Shown in pieces: positions 34,317 to 42,778 of a DNA stretch of 64,000 nt. Position 1 is the first letter of the stretch; each line of letters starts with the position of its first letter. Where the stretch lies: assembly GCA_937879855.1 (NCBI GenBank), contig CALFMO010000044.1, forward strand, positions 37,388-101,387, in the 5' to 3' direction. Both the position numbers and the translations under genes were made by a program. The stretch comes from an uncultured Acidobacteriaceae bacterium. Its GTDB lineage: Bacteria > Acidobacteriota > Terriglobia > Terriglobales > Acidobacteriaceae. The notes under the pieces are model-generated. The model did not search any database. It was given only the letters and a program-made list of their open reading frames with translations, and was not told the origin of the DNA.

Positions 34317-35840
34317 ATGCACGGGTCGCGTCGCTTAAGCCGATTTCTCTCGAACGACACCGCCGCCGTGTGGCTTCTCGGCCTTGCCTTCACCGTGCTG
34401 CATCTCGCCATGGGCGCGCGCTACGGATTTCACCGCGACGAGCTGCTTACCTACTCCAATGCGCGCGACCTCGAGTGGGGATACGTCCTCTACCCGCCCG
34501 TCACCCCCCTCCTTGCCCGCATCGAGCTGACGCTGTTCGGAACGTTGCTCATCGGTTTCCGCCTTTTTCCCGCCATCGCATCCGGGCTTGTGGCCGTGCT
34601 CACGGGGCTGACGGCGCGCGCCATGGGTGGGGGCCGGCAGGCCATGCTGATGTCGGCCTTTGCGGCGAGCATCGGAGGACCAATCTTCTTCACTGGTTCG
34701 TTCATGTCCTACATGTCGTTCGACCTGTTGTGGTGGGTTATGGCGGCCTGGTGCGTGGCGCGGTTGATTGAGAGTGCCGATGCGCGCTGGTGGCTCGGCG
34801 TCGGCGCCGCCATCGGCCTTGGACTGATGACCAAGTACACTATGGCGTTTTTCGCCGTCGCCCTGTTGGGCGCAATGCTCTTGACCCCCAACCGCCGCTA
34901 TGTTCGCAGTGCCTGGTTCTGGTGCGGGGTGGCGCTGGCGTTGATGCTTTGCGCGCCGAATCTCTGGTGGCAGTACCGGCATCATTTTGCGAGCCTTGCC
35001 TGGATGCGCAGCATCCACGCGCGCGACATGGGCATGGGCCGCACTGACCACTTTCTGCTGAACCAGCTGTGGAGGGTTTGCGCGGTGGTCGCGCTGCCGC
35101 TTTTGTTTGCGGGATTCTGGTTTCTTTTTGACCGGCCGGAGGGCAGGCGCTGGCGCATGATTGGCTGGATGTATGTGCTCACGCTGGCTGGCCTGATGGC
35201 CGTTCGTGGGCGCGATTACTATCTTGCACCGGCCTACCCGATGGTGCTGGCGGCCGGTGCCGCCTGGGGCGAAAAGTGGCTCGCGTCGCTTCCGGAGAAG
35301 AAGCAGAACCGCATCCTGGGTGGAATGTGGAGGGCGGTCGTGATCGGCGGCCTGTGCCTGGCCGCTCTCATGGTGCCGGTCGCGCCCGTCAACTCGACGT
35401 GGTGGCGCGTGGCGGACGCGGTTAACGAACAATTCAATATGGAAATAGGCTGGCCGGAACTGGCCGCCACCGTTGCTCAGGTTCGCGATTCCCTGCCCGC
35501 CGCCGATCACGCCGCCGTCGGCGTATTAGCTTCCGACGAAGGAGAGGCCGGGGCCATCAACCTTTACGGCCGTGCTTACGGGCTGCCCCGCGCCATCAGC
35601 GGCATGAATTCTAACTGGCTACGCGGCTACGGCGACCCGCCTCCGCAAACCGTCATCGCCGTCGGCTTCAAGCCCGACGAACTCAGCGGGATTTTTGCCT
35701 CTTGCGAGCTTGCTGCTCGACTCTCGAATTCGTATGGCGTCGTCAACGGCAGTTTCCGCGACCGCGAAAAGGTCTATGTTTGTCGCAATATCCGCTCCCC
35801 TTGGCCGGAGTTTTGGAAGTATTTCCAGACCTACGGGTAG
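34317..35840 (+). CDS. GT39/ArnT-like dolichyl-phosphate-mannose-type glycosyltransferase
   Basis: 507 residues from the ATG at 34317 (GAGG upstream); in-frame TTG at 34272 and ATG at 34281 would extend it. The first lumenal loop carries HRDELL with the catalytic-type Asp/Glu, followed by about ten hydrophobic segments and a soluble C-terminal domain, as in GT39/PMT and ArnT proteins that move sugars from polyprenyl carriers. Codons are markedly richer in third-position G and C than in the neighbours, producing a long antisense open frame and suggesting a separate origin. Confidence 0.85.
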   Translation: MHGSRRLSRFLSNDTAAVWLLGLAFTVLHLAMGARYGFHRDELLTYSNARDLEWGYVLYPPVTPLLARIELTLFGTLLIGFRLFPAIASGLVAVLTGLTARAMGGGRQAMLMSAFAASIGGPIFFTGSFMSYMSFDLLWWVMAAWCVARLIESADARWWLGVGAAIGLGLMTKYTMAFFAVALLGAMLLTPNRRYVRSAWFWCGVALALMLCAPNLWWQYRHHFASLAWMRSIHARDMGMGRTDHFLLNQLWRVCAVVALPLLFAGFWFLFDRPEGRRWRMIGWMYVLTLAGLMAVRGRDYYLAPAYPMVLAAGAAWGEKWLASLPEKKQNRILGGMWRAVVIGGLCLAALMVPVAPVNSTWWRVADAVNEQFNMEIGWPELAATVAQVRDSLPAADHAAVGVLASDEGEAGAINLYGRAYGLPRAISGMNSNWLRGYGDPPPQTVIAVGFKPDELSGIFASCELAARLSNSYGVVNGSFRDREKVYVCRNIRSPWPEFWKYFQTYG

Positions 35841-35888
35841 CGATGGCACTCAGATGTTGGGAACAGACCTTAGAACTTAGAGGCATAT

Positions 35889-36428
35889 ATGAAAGATACT
35901 TTCAAGATTCGCCGAGCAACTGAAGGAGATACCAATGACATTTGCAAAATCTATAACTCGTACGTTCGCAACTCGATCGTTACATTTGAAACAACGCCAG
36001 TCGAAGCAAGCATTATGGAAGGGAGAATTAAGGACAAGCTTACCAAATACGACTGGATTGTCGGTGAGTTGAACCAGCGGGTCGTCGGCTATTCGTACTA
36101 TGGCTCCTTTCGGCCTCGTGCAGCATATAGTCATACTGTCGAAACAACCATATATCTTTCCGAAGAAAACACAGGCAGGGGCCTTGGAAGAGCCTTGTAT
36201 ACCGCTCTGATTCGGTCGGCGAAAGAGAAGGGTTTTCGTGAGCTGATCGGAGTGATTGCTTTGCCCAATCCAGAGAGCGTAAAGCTGCACAAATCCCTGG
36301 GGTTTCGTGAAGTCGGCGTTTTACGTGAAATTGGCCATAAGTTTGGGAAATACGTCGACGTGTCACTATGGCAGAGATCGCCAGAGACTGGACACACAAC
36401 AGGATCTACAGGATCTACCGGTTGCTAA
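35889..36428 (+). CDS. GNAT acetyltransferase, phosphinothricin acetyltransferase-like
   Basis: 179 residues, ATG at 35889 with AGAGGC upstream. The GNAT fold is clear: IRRATEGDTNDICKIYN, IVTFETTP, the acetyl-CoA loop NTGRGLGRALY (residues about 95-105) and a final NPESVKLHKSLGFREVGVLREIGHKFG. The pattern matches the PAT/Bar group that acetylates phosphinothricin or methionine sulfoximine. The last codons contain a short tandem repeat of AGGATCTAC, giving a Gly/Ser/Thr-rich tail unlike the family and possibly added by slippage. Confidence 0.85.
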   Translation: MKDTFKIRRATEGDTNDICKIYNSYVRNSIVTFETTPVEASIMEGRIKDKLTKYDWIVGELNQRVVGYSYYGSFRPRAAYSHTVETTIYLSEENTGRGLGRALYTALIRSAKEKGFRELIGVIALPNPESVKLHKSLGFREVGVLREIGHKFGKYVDVSLWQRSPETGHTTGSTGSTGC

Positions 36429-36611
36429 GGTAAAATGCAAAAATGCAGATTTGTTAGGAGGTTCTGCCGACCCGCCACCGCCCAACGCCTACATGCAACA
36501 GCGATCAGCGTGATCGCCGTCAACTCGTCGTCGGCAAAGTTGAAAGCGCTATCAGAATCTAGATACCGACCGCTTAAGACTTAGCGATCTGCCTTCGTGA
36601 AACAGCACACC

Positions 36612-36710
36612 GCTCATCGATGCGGGTTCTACGATCAAGCGCACTTCACCAAAGTCTTTGCAAGATTGTTTGGCGTCGCTCCGGGCCGATTAAGGTCAAA
36701 GATGAATTGA
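36612..36710 (+). pseudogene. AraC-family C-terminal fragment
   Basis: The plus frame ending at TGA 36710 reads CGFYDQAHFTKVFARLFGV then APGRLRSKMN, which is the second helix-turn-helix of AraC/XylS regulators, ending normally. Upstream sequence does not continue the domain, so only about 30 residues remain. It ends 10 bp before the dispersed repeat at 36721. Confidence 0.7.
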
Positions 36711-36720
36711 CCGAAACCCA

Positions 36721-36828
36721 GGCATCGGGCCGAAACCCGCACGCAATCCGTTAGGCCTGTTCCTGCGTACTAATAATGCAAGTGCCTGAAATGCAGACTC
36801 CCAGGTCTGTTAGTAGGTACGGTCCGCG
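36721..36828. repeat. dispersed direct repeat, copy A (partner at 47114)
   Basis: About 108 bp resembling 47114-47220 in the same orientation. Shared blocks include GGCAT...GGCCGAAACC, a central AATGCA-GTGCC, and an exact 18-bp core GCAGACTCCCAGGTCTGT (36793-36810). The core contains AGAC/GTCT arms that can pair. The outer part of this copy also has CGTAC and GTACG arms. A TrbB/VirB11 fragment begins inside its end. Confidence 0.7.
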
Positions 36829-37179
36829 ATCTGCTGATGGCTGCCCTTCGTCACAGGCCAGACCGAATCATTGTGGGCGAGGTGCGCGGCGGCGAAGCTT
36901 TCGATTTGCTGCAGGCCCTGAATACCGGCCATTCAGGAAGCCTCTGCACTCTTCATGCCAATTCCGCCCGTCAAGCAATCGCACGTTTTTCAGATTGTGT
37001 TCTGCAAAGCGGCATCGACCTACCGCATCGAGCGATCATGGCCAATATTGGGAATTCAGTCGATCTCCTTATACATATCGCCAGAATCAGAGGACGCCCG
37101 CTCGATCGCGGAAATTCTGGCTGTGGAGGGCGTTGACAGTGCGAACGAGGAGTGCCGATTTCGTCCAATCGACTGGTGA
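36813..37179 (+). pseudogene. VirB11/TrbB conjugation ATPase fragment
   Basis: The frame through 37105 reads LVGTVRDLLMAALRHRPDR, IIVGEVRGGEAFDLLQALNTGHSG and TLHANSA: the Walker B, His-box and following region of VirB11/TrbB ATPases. After a one-base shift the sequence continues RSIAEILAVEGVDSANEE to a stop at 37177-37179. The N-terminal domain and Walker A are missing, so about 40 percent of a ~320-residue protein remains. The intact conjugation cluster at 1-15 kb lacks this very gene. Confidence 0.8.
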
Positions 37180-37551
37180 TCGACAAGTATGTCGAGTCTT
37201 GTAGTAAAACAGCTTGAAACGTCTAAACATGGCTCTAGGCCAGTTTCCAATTAACCGACTCTCCAAAAACTACGTGATTCGCACTCGGAGTGTGGCCAGC
37301 ATAGAAGATCTGTGGCTCCCGGTTGTTTCTGACCGAAAAACTCCTCTGGTGTGTTGCAGTTTTACACGGCCTTTTGCTAAGCTTCAAGAAATCTTGAGAT
37401 TGTGTCTAGGGTTCCGCTCGCCGCTTGGACGATAGCGCCGAGGGCCGCGACCAAGCGACACCACGGCCGCACGATCCGGCCGACAACTTACGGCATAAAA
37501 GGCCTGAGGTAGATTCCCAGTCCAGGAATGGGCGGAAAGTGGGTCTATCTT
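37180..37551. other. intergenic region without supported gene
   Basis: 372 bp between the TrbB fragment and the acetyltransferase. No convincing frame, repeat or RNA gene. Confidence 0.4.
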
Positions 37552-38220
37552 ATGCGTTTCGTTCCCTCCAACTGGCCGGTTCCGGTCAGCCCTGTTTTCC
37601 TCCAAGGCAAATTAATTCGACTTGAGCCTCTCGTACCAGACCATGAAGCAGAACTTCTGAAAATCTCGGAAGACATAAGGATCTGGCGTTACCTCACCAG
37701 TTATGCCGGATCACCCGACGCGATGCGCGACTATGTCGATGCCTCGTTGCGCGACCATCTTTGCGGAACAGCTCTGCCATTTGTTGTACGTGCCACATCC
37801 GACGAACGCGTGATCGGGATGACGCGCCTCAAGAACATGTCAAGAGAAAACCGAAAAGCGGTCGTTGGTTCGTGGTTTGCACAATCGGCTTGGGGCAGTG
37901 GAGCAAATGCCGAATCAAAACTGCTGCTCCTAAAACACGCATTCGAGACGTTGAATTGCCTTCGAGTTGAATTTCAGACGGATAGCCGCAATCTGCGCTC
38001 ACGAGCGGCATTGGCCAAGATGGGCGCTGTAGAGGAAGGCACACTCCGATCATACCTGATTACAACAGATGGACACCGTCGAGACACTGTCGTCTTCAGT
38101 GTCCTTGAAGAGGAATGGCCTGACGTAAAAGGTGTGTTGCTGAGCCGTCTGGAGAAACAGTGCGCTAAATCCATAAGAAGATTGCGGTACAGAAGTCGGG
38201 GCGGCGAACGCGTTGGGTAA
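37552..38220 (+). CDS. RimJ/RimL-type GNAT acetyltransferase
   Basis: 222 residues from the ATG at 37552; an in-frame ATG at 37528 would add eight. LIRLEPLVPDHEAELLKIS, VIGMTRLKNMS and the region SWFAQSAWGSGANAESKLLLLKHAFE to RVEFQTDSRNLRSRAALAKMGAVEEGTLR follow the RimJ/RimL N-acetyltransferase pattern (ribosomal-protein or small-molecule acetylation). The usual QGxG CoA loop is altered to WGSGAN. The last 35 residues are basic and outside the domain. Confidence 0.8.
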   Translation: MRFVPSNWPVPVSPVFLQGKLIRLEPLVPDHEAELLKISEDIRIWRYLTSYAGSPDAMRDYVDASLRDHLCGTALPFVVRATSDERVIGMTRLKNMSRENRKAVVGSWFAQSAWGSGANAESKLLLLKHAFETLNCLRVEFQTDSRNLRSRAALAKMGAVEEGTLRSYLITTDGHRRDTVVFSVLEEEWPDVKGVLLSRLEKQCAKSIRRLRYRSRGGERVG

Positions 38221-38401
38221 CTGGAGTGCCCACCGTGAGAGGCGTGTGACAGAAGCGTCAGTTGGTTGCTCTCGTCGCTGACCAGCTTACGCATCTTGAG
38301 AACATTGCACGAGAGGGAGGCGTGATGGAGGACCAGGCAAACCCAATCGGTGTATAACGGTCGATCAGGCATCCGCTGGCCGCTTTCCATTCTCGCGCTT
38401 T

Positions 38402-38845
38402 CACCTTGTTCCAGTGCGCTCGCGCCAGCAGGATTCTCGCCACCGAGATGATGTCAGTCGCAGTCGGATGGCAGCTGTATGAAGCCACACATAGGGCTAT
38501 CGCCCTTGGCTACGCTGGGCTAGCGCAGTTTCTTCCTGGCATTCTGCTGTTTCTTGTCGCCGGGCACTGCGCAGATCGTTTCGATCGACGCAAAATACTG
38601 CCTCGTACGCAACCTGCGCCGCCCTGCTCACCACAGTAGCGCTCGGCGGACAATTTTTCAGTGTCGACCATCTATGGAGCAGTGCAGCGTTTGTTGTTTG
38701 CCCTAACGATGAGCATTGCCCTAGGATCCGCGTACCGTTGGGCTATGGGGTATTCACGGCGCTTGGCGTTGCACTGCTGTTGGGAGCCGTTGCCGCGCCG
38801 CATACCACGCGTACTTCCGCCGCGGCAAATTCGACGGTCCGTTAG
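38402..38845 (+). pseudogene. degraded MFS transporter gene
   Basis: The first ~60 codons give SRILATEMMSVAVGWQLYEAT then GLAQFLPGILLFLVAGHCADRFDRRKIL, i.e. the first two helices and the GxxaDRxdRR loop-A motif of an EntS-like MFS exporter. A frameshift near 38610 leads into AALLTTVALGGQFFSVDHLWSSAAFV, and then the sequence jumps to a C-terminal-like helix (FTALGVALLLGAV) ending at TAG 38843. About two thirds of a ~420-residue protein is missing. Confidence 0.75.
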
Positions 38846-39104
38846 GGGGAACGCCTGCTCAAGAATTATGATGCAAGATTACCGCTCCGACACCTTGGAT
38901 CAATGTGGCAAGGGGATATTTCGGAGCACGTATGGGAATGTTATGACGAAATCTCTACCCGCGAATCATGGAGATGACGCATAAATTCGCGATCCGAATC
39001 TGACTCCTGTTGGCTCCCTATTCCCCTGTGTTGCTTCTGCCCGCAGAAGTTGCCCCGTGCGGTTCCACAATATTGAAAAACAGTTCAAACCTACCCGGAC
39101 GAAA

Positions 39105-39311
39105 CTATTTCTCCGAATCGCGCTCATCAATGGCTGTCTTCTTTATGCTTAAGGAGGACTTCGCCATATCTAGGTGCTGCTTAATGGCGATGCGGAGTTC
39201 CCCGGCAAGCTTCCTAAGTTCCTCCTCGGTTTCCTCGGAGTATGGTCCAACACAGAGGACTCGAATGCGAGCGCATAACTCTTGGATTGAAGCTTCGCTA
39301 GAGGAGGGCAC
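39105..39311 (-). CDS. helical micro-protein (xxIxELCxxI family)
   Basis: 68 residues, ATG at 39311. SIQELCARIRVLCVG, an acidic turn (YSEETEEE) and LRKLAGELRIAIKQHL form the two-helix core shared with the micro-proteins at 25764, 27560 and 39554. The tail is polar and charged. Unknown function. It faces the 39554 homologue divergently, only 243 bp apart, so two family members sit side by side on opposite strands. Confidence 0.6.
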   Translation of the reverse strand: MPSSSEASIQELCARIRVLCVGPYSEETEEELRKLAGELRIAIKQHLDMAKSSLSIKKTAIDERDSEK

Positions 39312-39553
39312 TCCAAGGTTTTACCCGATCATATCGTCACGTTGGATACCCTACGTACTGTAGCGTGGGATCCCGGCGAAAAGTTCTGCTTTGCGGTCCC
39401 CGAAGACTCGGCCTCGTGCAATATATTCGTACAGCCTGCTCCCCGGCTCACTCAGGGTGTCAGTCTAAGTCTCGCTTTTTTAGATATTTGAATGTGATGA
39501 ATCCACAGGCTCCGGTTCTTTGGTTTGGTCATGATCTTGCCTCCAGTGATTGA

Positions 39554-39739
39554 ATGGGCATCAAGGAAATTGAGGAAGTGGAATGGCGAGAACTATGCGA
39601 GCGCGCTTCCAAGGAATTGGACCCGCATCGACTCTCTGAACTTGTTGACCAACTCATTGAAAAGTTGGACGCCCGCAGGCAGGTACTTCACAGGCAGAAC
39701 CAGAATTTTGCGGGCGACTCCGATAAAGATAACAAATAG
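39554..39739 (+). CDS. helical micro-protein (xxWRELCxxA family)
   Basis: 61 residues, ATG at 39554. EVEWRELCERASKELDPHRLSELVDQLIEKLDARR (read as two helices around a DPHR turn) matches the family of 25764, 27560 and 39105, including the E-L-C motif. Tail polar with Asp/Lys. It lies 165 bp before the receiver-kinase gene but a separate promoter is likely. Confidence 0.6.
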   Translation: MGIKEIEEVEWRELCERASKELDPHRLSELVDQLIEKLDARRQVLHRQNQNFAGDSDKDNK

Positions 39740-39903
39740 CGTAAGCGATTGAGTTCAGTTGGGCCTGGTGCCTCAGGCGTCATGTCGGAACCGTTCTATA
39801 CTGCATCCACGCGTCGAGAAATTCCGAACATTGGGAAGGTCGCGCCAACAGAGGGCCGAACATGCTAGCCAAGTCTGCGATCTGCGGTAGACTCTGAGGA
39901 CAA

Positions 39904-40977
39904 ATGAGTGGCAAGAGCAAGATTAATATTCTCATGGTGGACGATGAACCGGGCAAGCTGCTCACCTATGAGGTTATGCTCGCTGGCCTCGGGGAAAATC
40001 TAGTTAAGGCCAATTCCGCCAGGGAAGCACTTGAACTTCTATGGAAGACTGATGTGGCCGTCGTTCTCACGGATGTGAGTATGCCGGAAATGAATGGCTT
40101 TGAACTGGCAGATATAATTCACCGGCACCCTCGCTACCAACAAATCCCAATTATCCTTATCTCAGCCTTGCTTCTGAGCGACCTTGATCGGCTGAAAGGG
40201 TACCAGGCCGGAGCGGTGGAATATATTTCCGTACCAATCATTCCCGAATTGTTGCGGGCCAAGGTTTCGGTTTTCGCCGAATTGCATCGCCGGGCCCAAC
40301 AAGTGGAAACTCTGAATGCAGAACTCCGTCGCCTCTCTAGCGATCTGATCGCAATGCAAGATCAAGAACGCCGCCGCATTGCCCGTGCTCTACACGATAG
40401 TTTAAGTCAAGAACTTGTAGCTACAAAGATGGCAATTGAGGACGTTCGTCTGCGGGATCATGGATCATCTGCTTCTGCGAGCAAACTAGCCGAGGCGAGT
40501 TCCATGATCGACAGGGCCCTCCAACAGGTCCGAAGCATTTCTCATCTCCTTCATCCTCCATTGCTCGATGAAGTCGGCCTACTCTCGGCCCTCCGTTGGC
40601 TCCTCGAAGGACTCACAAAACGCAGCGGCATCGAAACCTTCCTTGATGTGCAGCCACCTGAGTTCCCGAGGCTTGCGCCTGACTTGGAAACTGCAATCTT
40701 TCGTATCGTTCAAGAAGCTATGACCAACGTGCTCCGCCATTCGTGCGCCAAGAATGGCTGGGTCACTCTAAAGCGGGAGAATGGCGAACTGGTCATTACG
40801 GTTCGCGACGACGGCAAGGGCATTGCCAAAGGAGTCGCGGAATTTCAGCCTCGTAGCATTGGCGTCGGTATTGGAGGTATGCGACAGCGCGTCAAAGAAT
40901 TGGGCGGCAGGTTGCGGCTGGAAAATACCAATCCAGGAACGCGGGTCGAAGTCACCATTCCTTCCAGCAGTGGGTGA
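39904..40977 (+). CDS. receiver-histidine kinase (REC + HisKA_3 + HATPase)
   Basis: 357 residues, ATG at 39904 (GAGGAC upstream). An N-terminal receiver (VDDEP, phospho-acceptor Asp57 in LTDVSMPEM) is joined by a coiled-coil linker to a NarX-type kinase core: H-box ERRRIARALHDSL with His164, then the ATPase N-box EAMTNVLRHS, DDGKGI and a GIGGMRQRV segment. The receiver lacks the usual Lys-Pro (VEYISVPIIP in place of ...KP), so its switch may be altered. Soluble; it probably senses through partners. HisKA_3 kinases pair with NarL-type regulators such as the lone receivers here. Confidence 0.88.
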   Translation: MSGKSKINILMVDDEPGKLLTYEVMLAGLGENLVKANSAREALELLWKTDVAVVLTDVSMPEMNGFELADIIHRHPRYQQIPIILISALLLSDLDRLKGYQAGAVEYISVPIIPELLRAKVSVFAELHRRAQQVETLNAELRRLSSDLIAMQDQERRRIARALHDSLSQELVATKMAIEDVRLRDHGSSASASKLAEASSMIDRALQQVRSISHLLHPPLLDEVGLLSALRWLLEGLTKRSGIETFLDVQPPEFPRLAPDLETAIFRIVQEAMTNVLRHSCAKNGWVTLKRENGELVITVRDDGKGIAKGVAEFQPRSIGVGIGGMRQRVKELGGRLRLENTNPGTRVEVTIPSSSG

Positions 40978-41015
40978 ATTCCTCAAACCTTGTGACCCCT
41001 GTATCATTCGGTCCT

Positions 41016-41108
41016 ATGTTCAAAACGAAATTCAAAACCACGACTGTCGAGAAGGCGAAGATCGCCCGCCAGCAAGGCTCGAGCCAAGAGAAAGCGCGTA
41101 AAAGCTGA
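41016..41108 (+). CDS. possible basic micro-protein
   Basis: 30 codons, ATG at 41016, ending TGA at 41106-41108. The product is Lys/Thr/Gln-rich (MFKTKFKTTTVEKAKIARQQ and ten more). No clear ribosome-binding site. It follows the kinase gene by 38 bp. Low support; listed because composition and position are compatible with a real micro-protein. Confidence 0.25.
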   Translation: MFKTKFKTTTVEKAKIARQQGSSQEKARKS

Positions 41109-41194
41109 CGCAAGATTAGCCCGCTAGGAAGGGGCGAACGTGACGGCGGACGGAAATGAGTCCCACGAAGCGGCGTCGGTTGATCGTACAGAAA

Positions 41195-41572
41195 TCAGAC
41201 TTGGGAGATTGGCTTAGCCCTTTTGTGAGGCAGAACCTTCTTTAGCGATGGTTGATGGAGTCTCGTACGACCGTCATCATCCCATTTGACGACCGCATCT
41301 TCGTCGTTGGCTCACTCAACTGTGCCCAATTCCCCATTCGGTTTTCCGAAGTTTCCCAAACCCTCGACCCGATCCCCGGGAGTCAATTCCTGGTGGGTGG
41401 CACGGGACTCGCCGAGCAGCGGCTTCTTGGCACGGTCTGAGTCAGGAGTCGCTCCCGGATGTGACAGGGGCGGTTGGGAAGCTTTACGCAGTTTAGGTCT
41501 CGGTTTCTTGGTGGTATGACTCATATATCCCGTTGCGTCGGCAATCGCGTACGCTCCTGAGCCGACGGGCAA
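41195..41572 (-). pseudogene. small conserved protein gene with in-frame TGA
   Basis: The minus frame reads ELTPGDRVEGLGNFGKPNGELGTVE, meets TGA at 41312-41314, and continues in the same register with ANDEDAVVKWDDDGRTRLHQPSLKKV to a stop at 41195. Both halves look like one SH3/KOW-type small beta domain, and the TGA occupies a place where Gly (GGA) would fit. The N-terminal ~50 residues are low-complexity and basic. A nonsense mutation is the simplest reading. Confidence 0.6.
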
Positions 41573-41583
41573 CTATCGCCGCA

Positions 41584-42405
41584 CTATTCGTGCGAACGTA
41601 CTGCAGCCCTGCTGTCAGGCCATACAGCAGGAATAGCTAGTTCCATCCGCCAAATGGGGCCGTCCCCGTACAAAGGGCCATCTGATCTGACGAACGCGGG
41701 GGCATTATCAGCTAGCACCCATGCCTGGGTGTCTGGGGGCTGCTTTCCCACAAGCGGCGCTACCAATCCTGCTATGCCGCCTATTTTTACTTTCACTATG
41801 TAATGAATGGCTTTGTGATTATAACTGCCAATCGAGAATGGTTCCTGGCCTTGTGGAATGATCTCAAGCTTCACGAGTCGTGGCTTTGGCGTGGCTGCTA
41901 CATAGGACACCGTTGTTCTGGGGGCACTCCGTTGGACGTTCTTTAACAATGTGAACAGGATACCGTTGGCCACATCGGGCGGTAGTTCGAGCCGCTCGGT
42001 CAGGGCTTTCTCCTTGCCACCGTCCGTGTAGTGAACCGTGACTTGGCCGCTGGTGGCGTCGATCGTTGTTTCCATCGGGCGCTTGAATATCGGACCTTTC
42101 TGGAGTACATGGTCGCTCAATAGTCTGAATGCGCCGCTCTGCGAGAATACAGTCGTTTCTTCGTAGATCGAACCGTCCTTAAATCGGAACCGCATGCGGC
42201 TTGTAACGCGGTCACCGCGCGCTACCTGTGTCGAGTCGCCATCGGCGATGGGTTTGCCGTCTTCCGTTCGCAGCACCAGGAAGCCGTGCGACACGCCTTC
42301 TGGATATCGGACCGCCACAGTGTCCGCAGGAGATGCGGCTGGTTGAAGCAGACAGGCTAACAGGAAAACCAATCGGGTTGAAGCTTGGGGACAGTTGTAG
42401 AACAT
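41584..42405 (-). CDS. secreted hypothetical protein, partly duplicated at 45.8 kb
   Basis: 273 residues with a signal peptide (LVFLLACLLQPAASPADT). The mature part is beta-rich: GVSHGFLVLRTEDGKPIADGDSTQVARGD, SRMRFRFKDGSIYEET, then an IFKRPMETTIDATSGQVTVHY strand region. It suggests a periplasmic binding or lipid-interacting beta protein; no family named. The first third, at DNA level 42171-42383, recurs as a broken copy at 45803-46014. Downstream of a DUF5818-like gene on the same strand with 4 bp between. Confidence 0.7.
   Translation of the reverse strand: MFYNCPQASTRLVFLLACLLQPAASPADTVAVRYPEGVSHGFLVLRTEDGKPIADGDSTQVARGDRVTSRMRFRFKDGSIYEETTVFSQSGAFRLLSDHVLQKGPIFKRPMETTIDATSGQVTVHYTDGGKEKALTERLELPPDVANGILFTLLKNVQRSAPRTTVSYVAATPKPRLVKLEIIPQGQEPFSIGSYNHKAIHYIVKVKIGGIAGLVAPLVGKQPPDTQAWVLADNAPAFVRSDGPLYGDGPIWRMELAIPAVWPDSRAAVRSHE
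42171..42383. repeat. ~210-bp direct duplication, copy within intact gene
   Basis: This segment, encoding signal peptide and first beta region of the secreted protein at 41584, is repeated in the same orientation at 45803-46014 with high identity. Long identical blocks include CTACCTGTGTCGAGTCGCCA and GGAAGCCGTGCGACACGCCT. The copies flank the DUF5818-like and AsmA genes. Confidence 0.8.
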
Positions 42406-42409
42406 CGCG

Positions 42410-42778
42410 CTACTTCCGACACGAGGCGCTCACCATTTTTACGTTTGTGACCTTCAAATGCCCGTGCTCCGTATTGCTCTTGGTAGCGCCGGTATCCTTG
42501 GCCACATCCTTCGCGCCTTCTTTCATGTTGTGCATCATCGCGTGTGAAACAACGCCCGTCACAGTCACCGTATGACCAACGTGCGTTCCGAGGTTCACTC
42601 GGCTGCTCTTTACTTCCCACGTACTCCCGTCATCTCCGTTAAGCACGAATTCGTTAGCGCTGTCTCCCTTTGACAAACAACCTGTAACGTCCCTGATGTC
42701 ATTCTTCGATTTGGCGATTGCGGACGTGCTGAAAACGGCCAGTGCTACACAGAGCAACACCCAGTTAGGTGATTTCAT
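42410..42778 (-). CDS. secreted DUF5818-like protein
   Basis: 122 residues from the ATG at 42778 with GGAG upstream. A signal peptide (WVLLCVALAVFSTSAIA) is followed by VTGCLSKGDSANEFVLNGDDGSTWEVKSSRVNL and HVGHTVTVTGVVS: a small OB-like beta fold that I associate with the acidobacterial DUF5818 group. A Lys/Thr/His-rich insert (MKEGAKDVAKDT) precedes the last strand. Periplasmic; function unknown. Probably co-transcribed with the next secreted protein. Confidence 0.7.
   Translation of the reverse strand: MKSPNWVLLCVALAVFSTSAIAKSKNDIRDVTGCLSKGDSANEFVLNGDDGSTWEVKSSRVNLGTHVGHTVTVTGVVSHAMMHNMKEGAKDVAKDTGATKSNTEHGHLKVTNVKMVSASCRK

Noticed and set aside
34335..35510. Long antisense open frame opposite the glycosyltransferase
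   Set aside because: It is a by-product of the GC-rich codon use of the sense gene. No ribosome-binding site and a low-complexity His/Pro/Arg product.
41312..41314. Selenocysteine codon at the in-frame TGA
   Set aside because: The position suits Gly rather than Cys, no SECIS-type hairpin was seen and no selenoprotein family fits.
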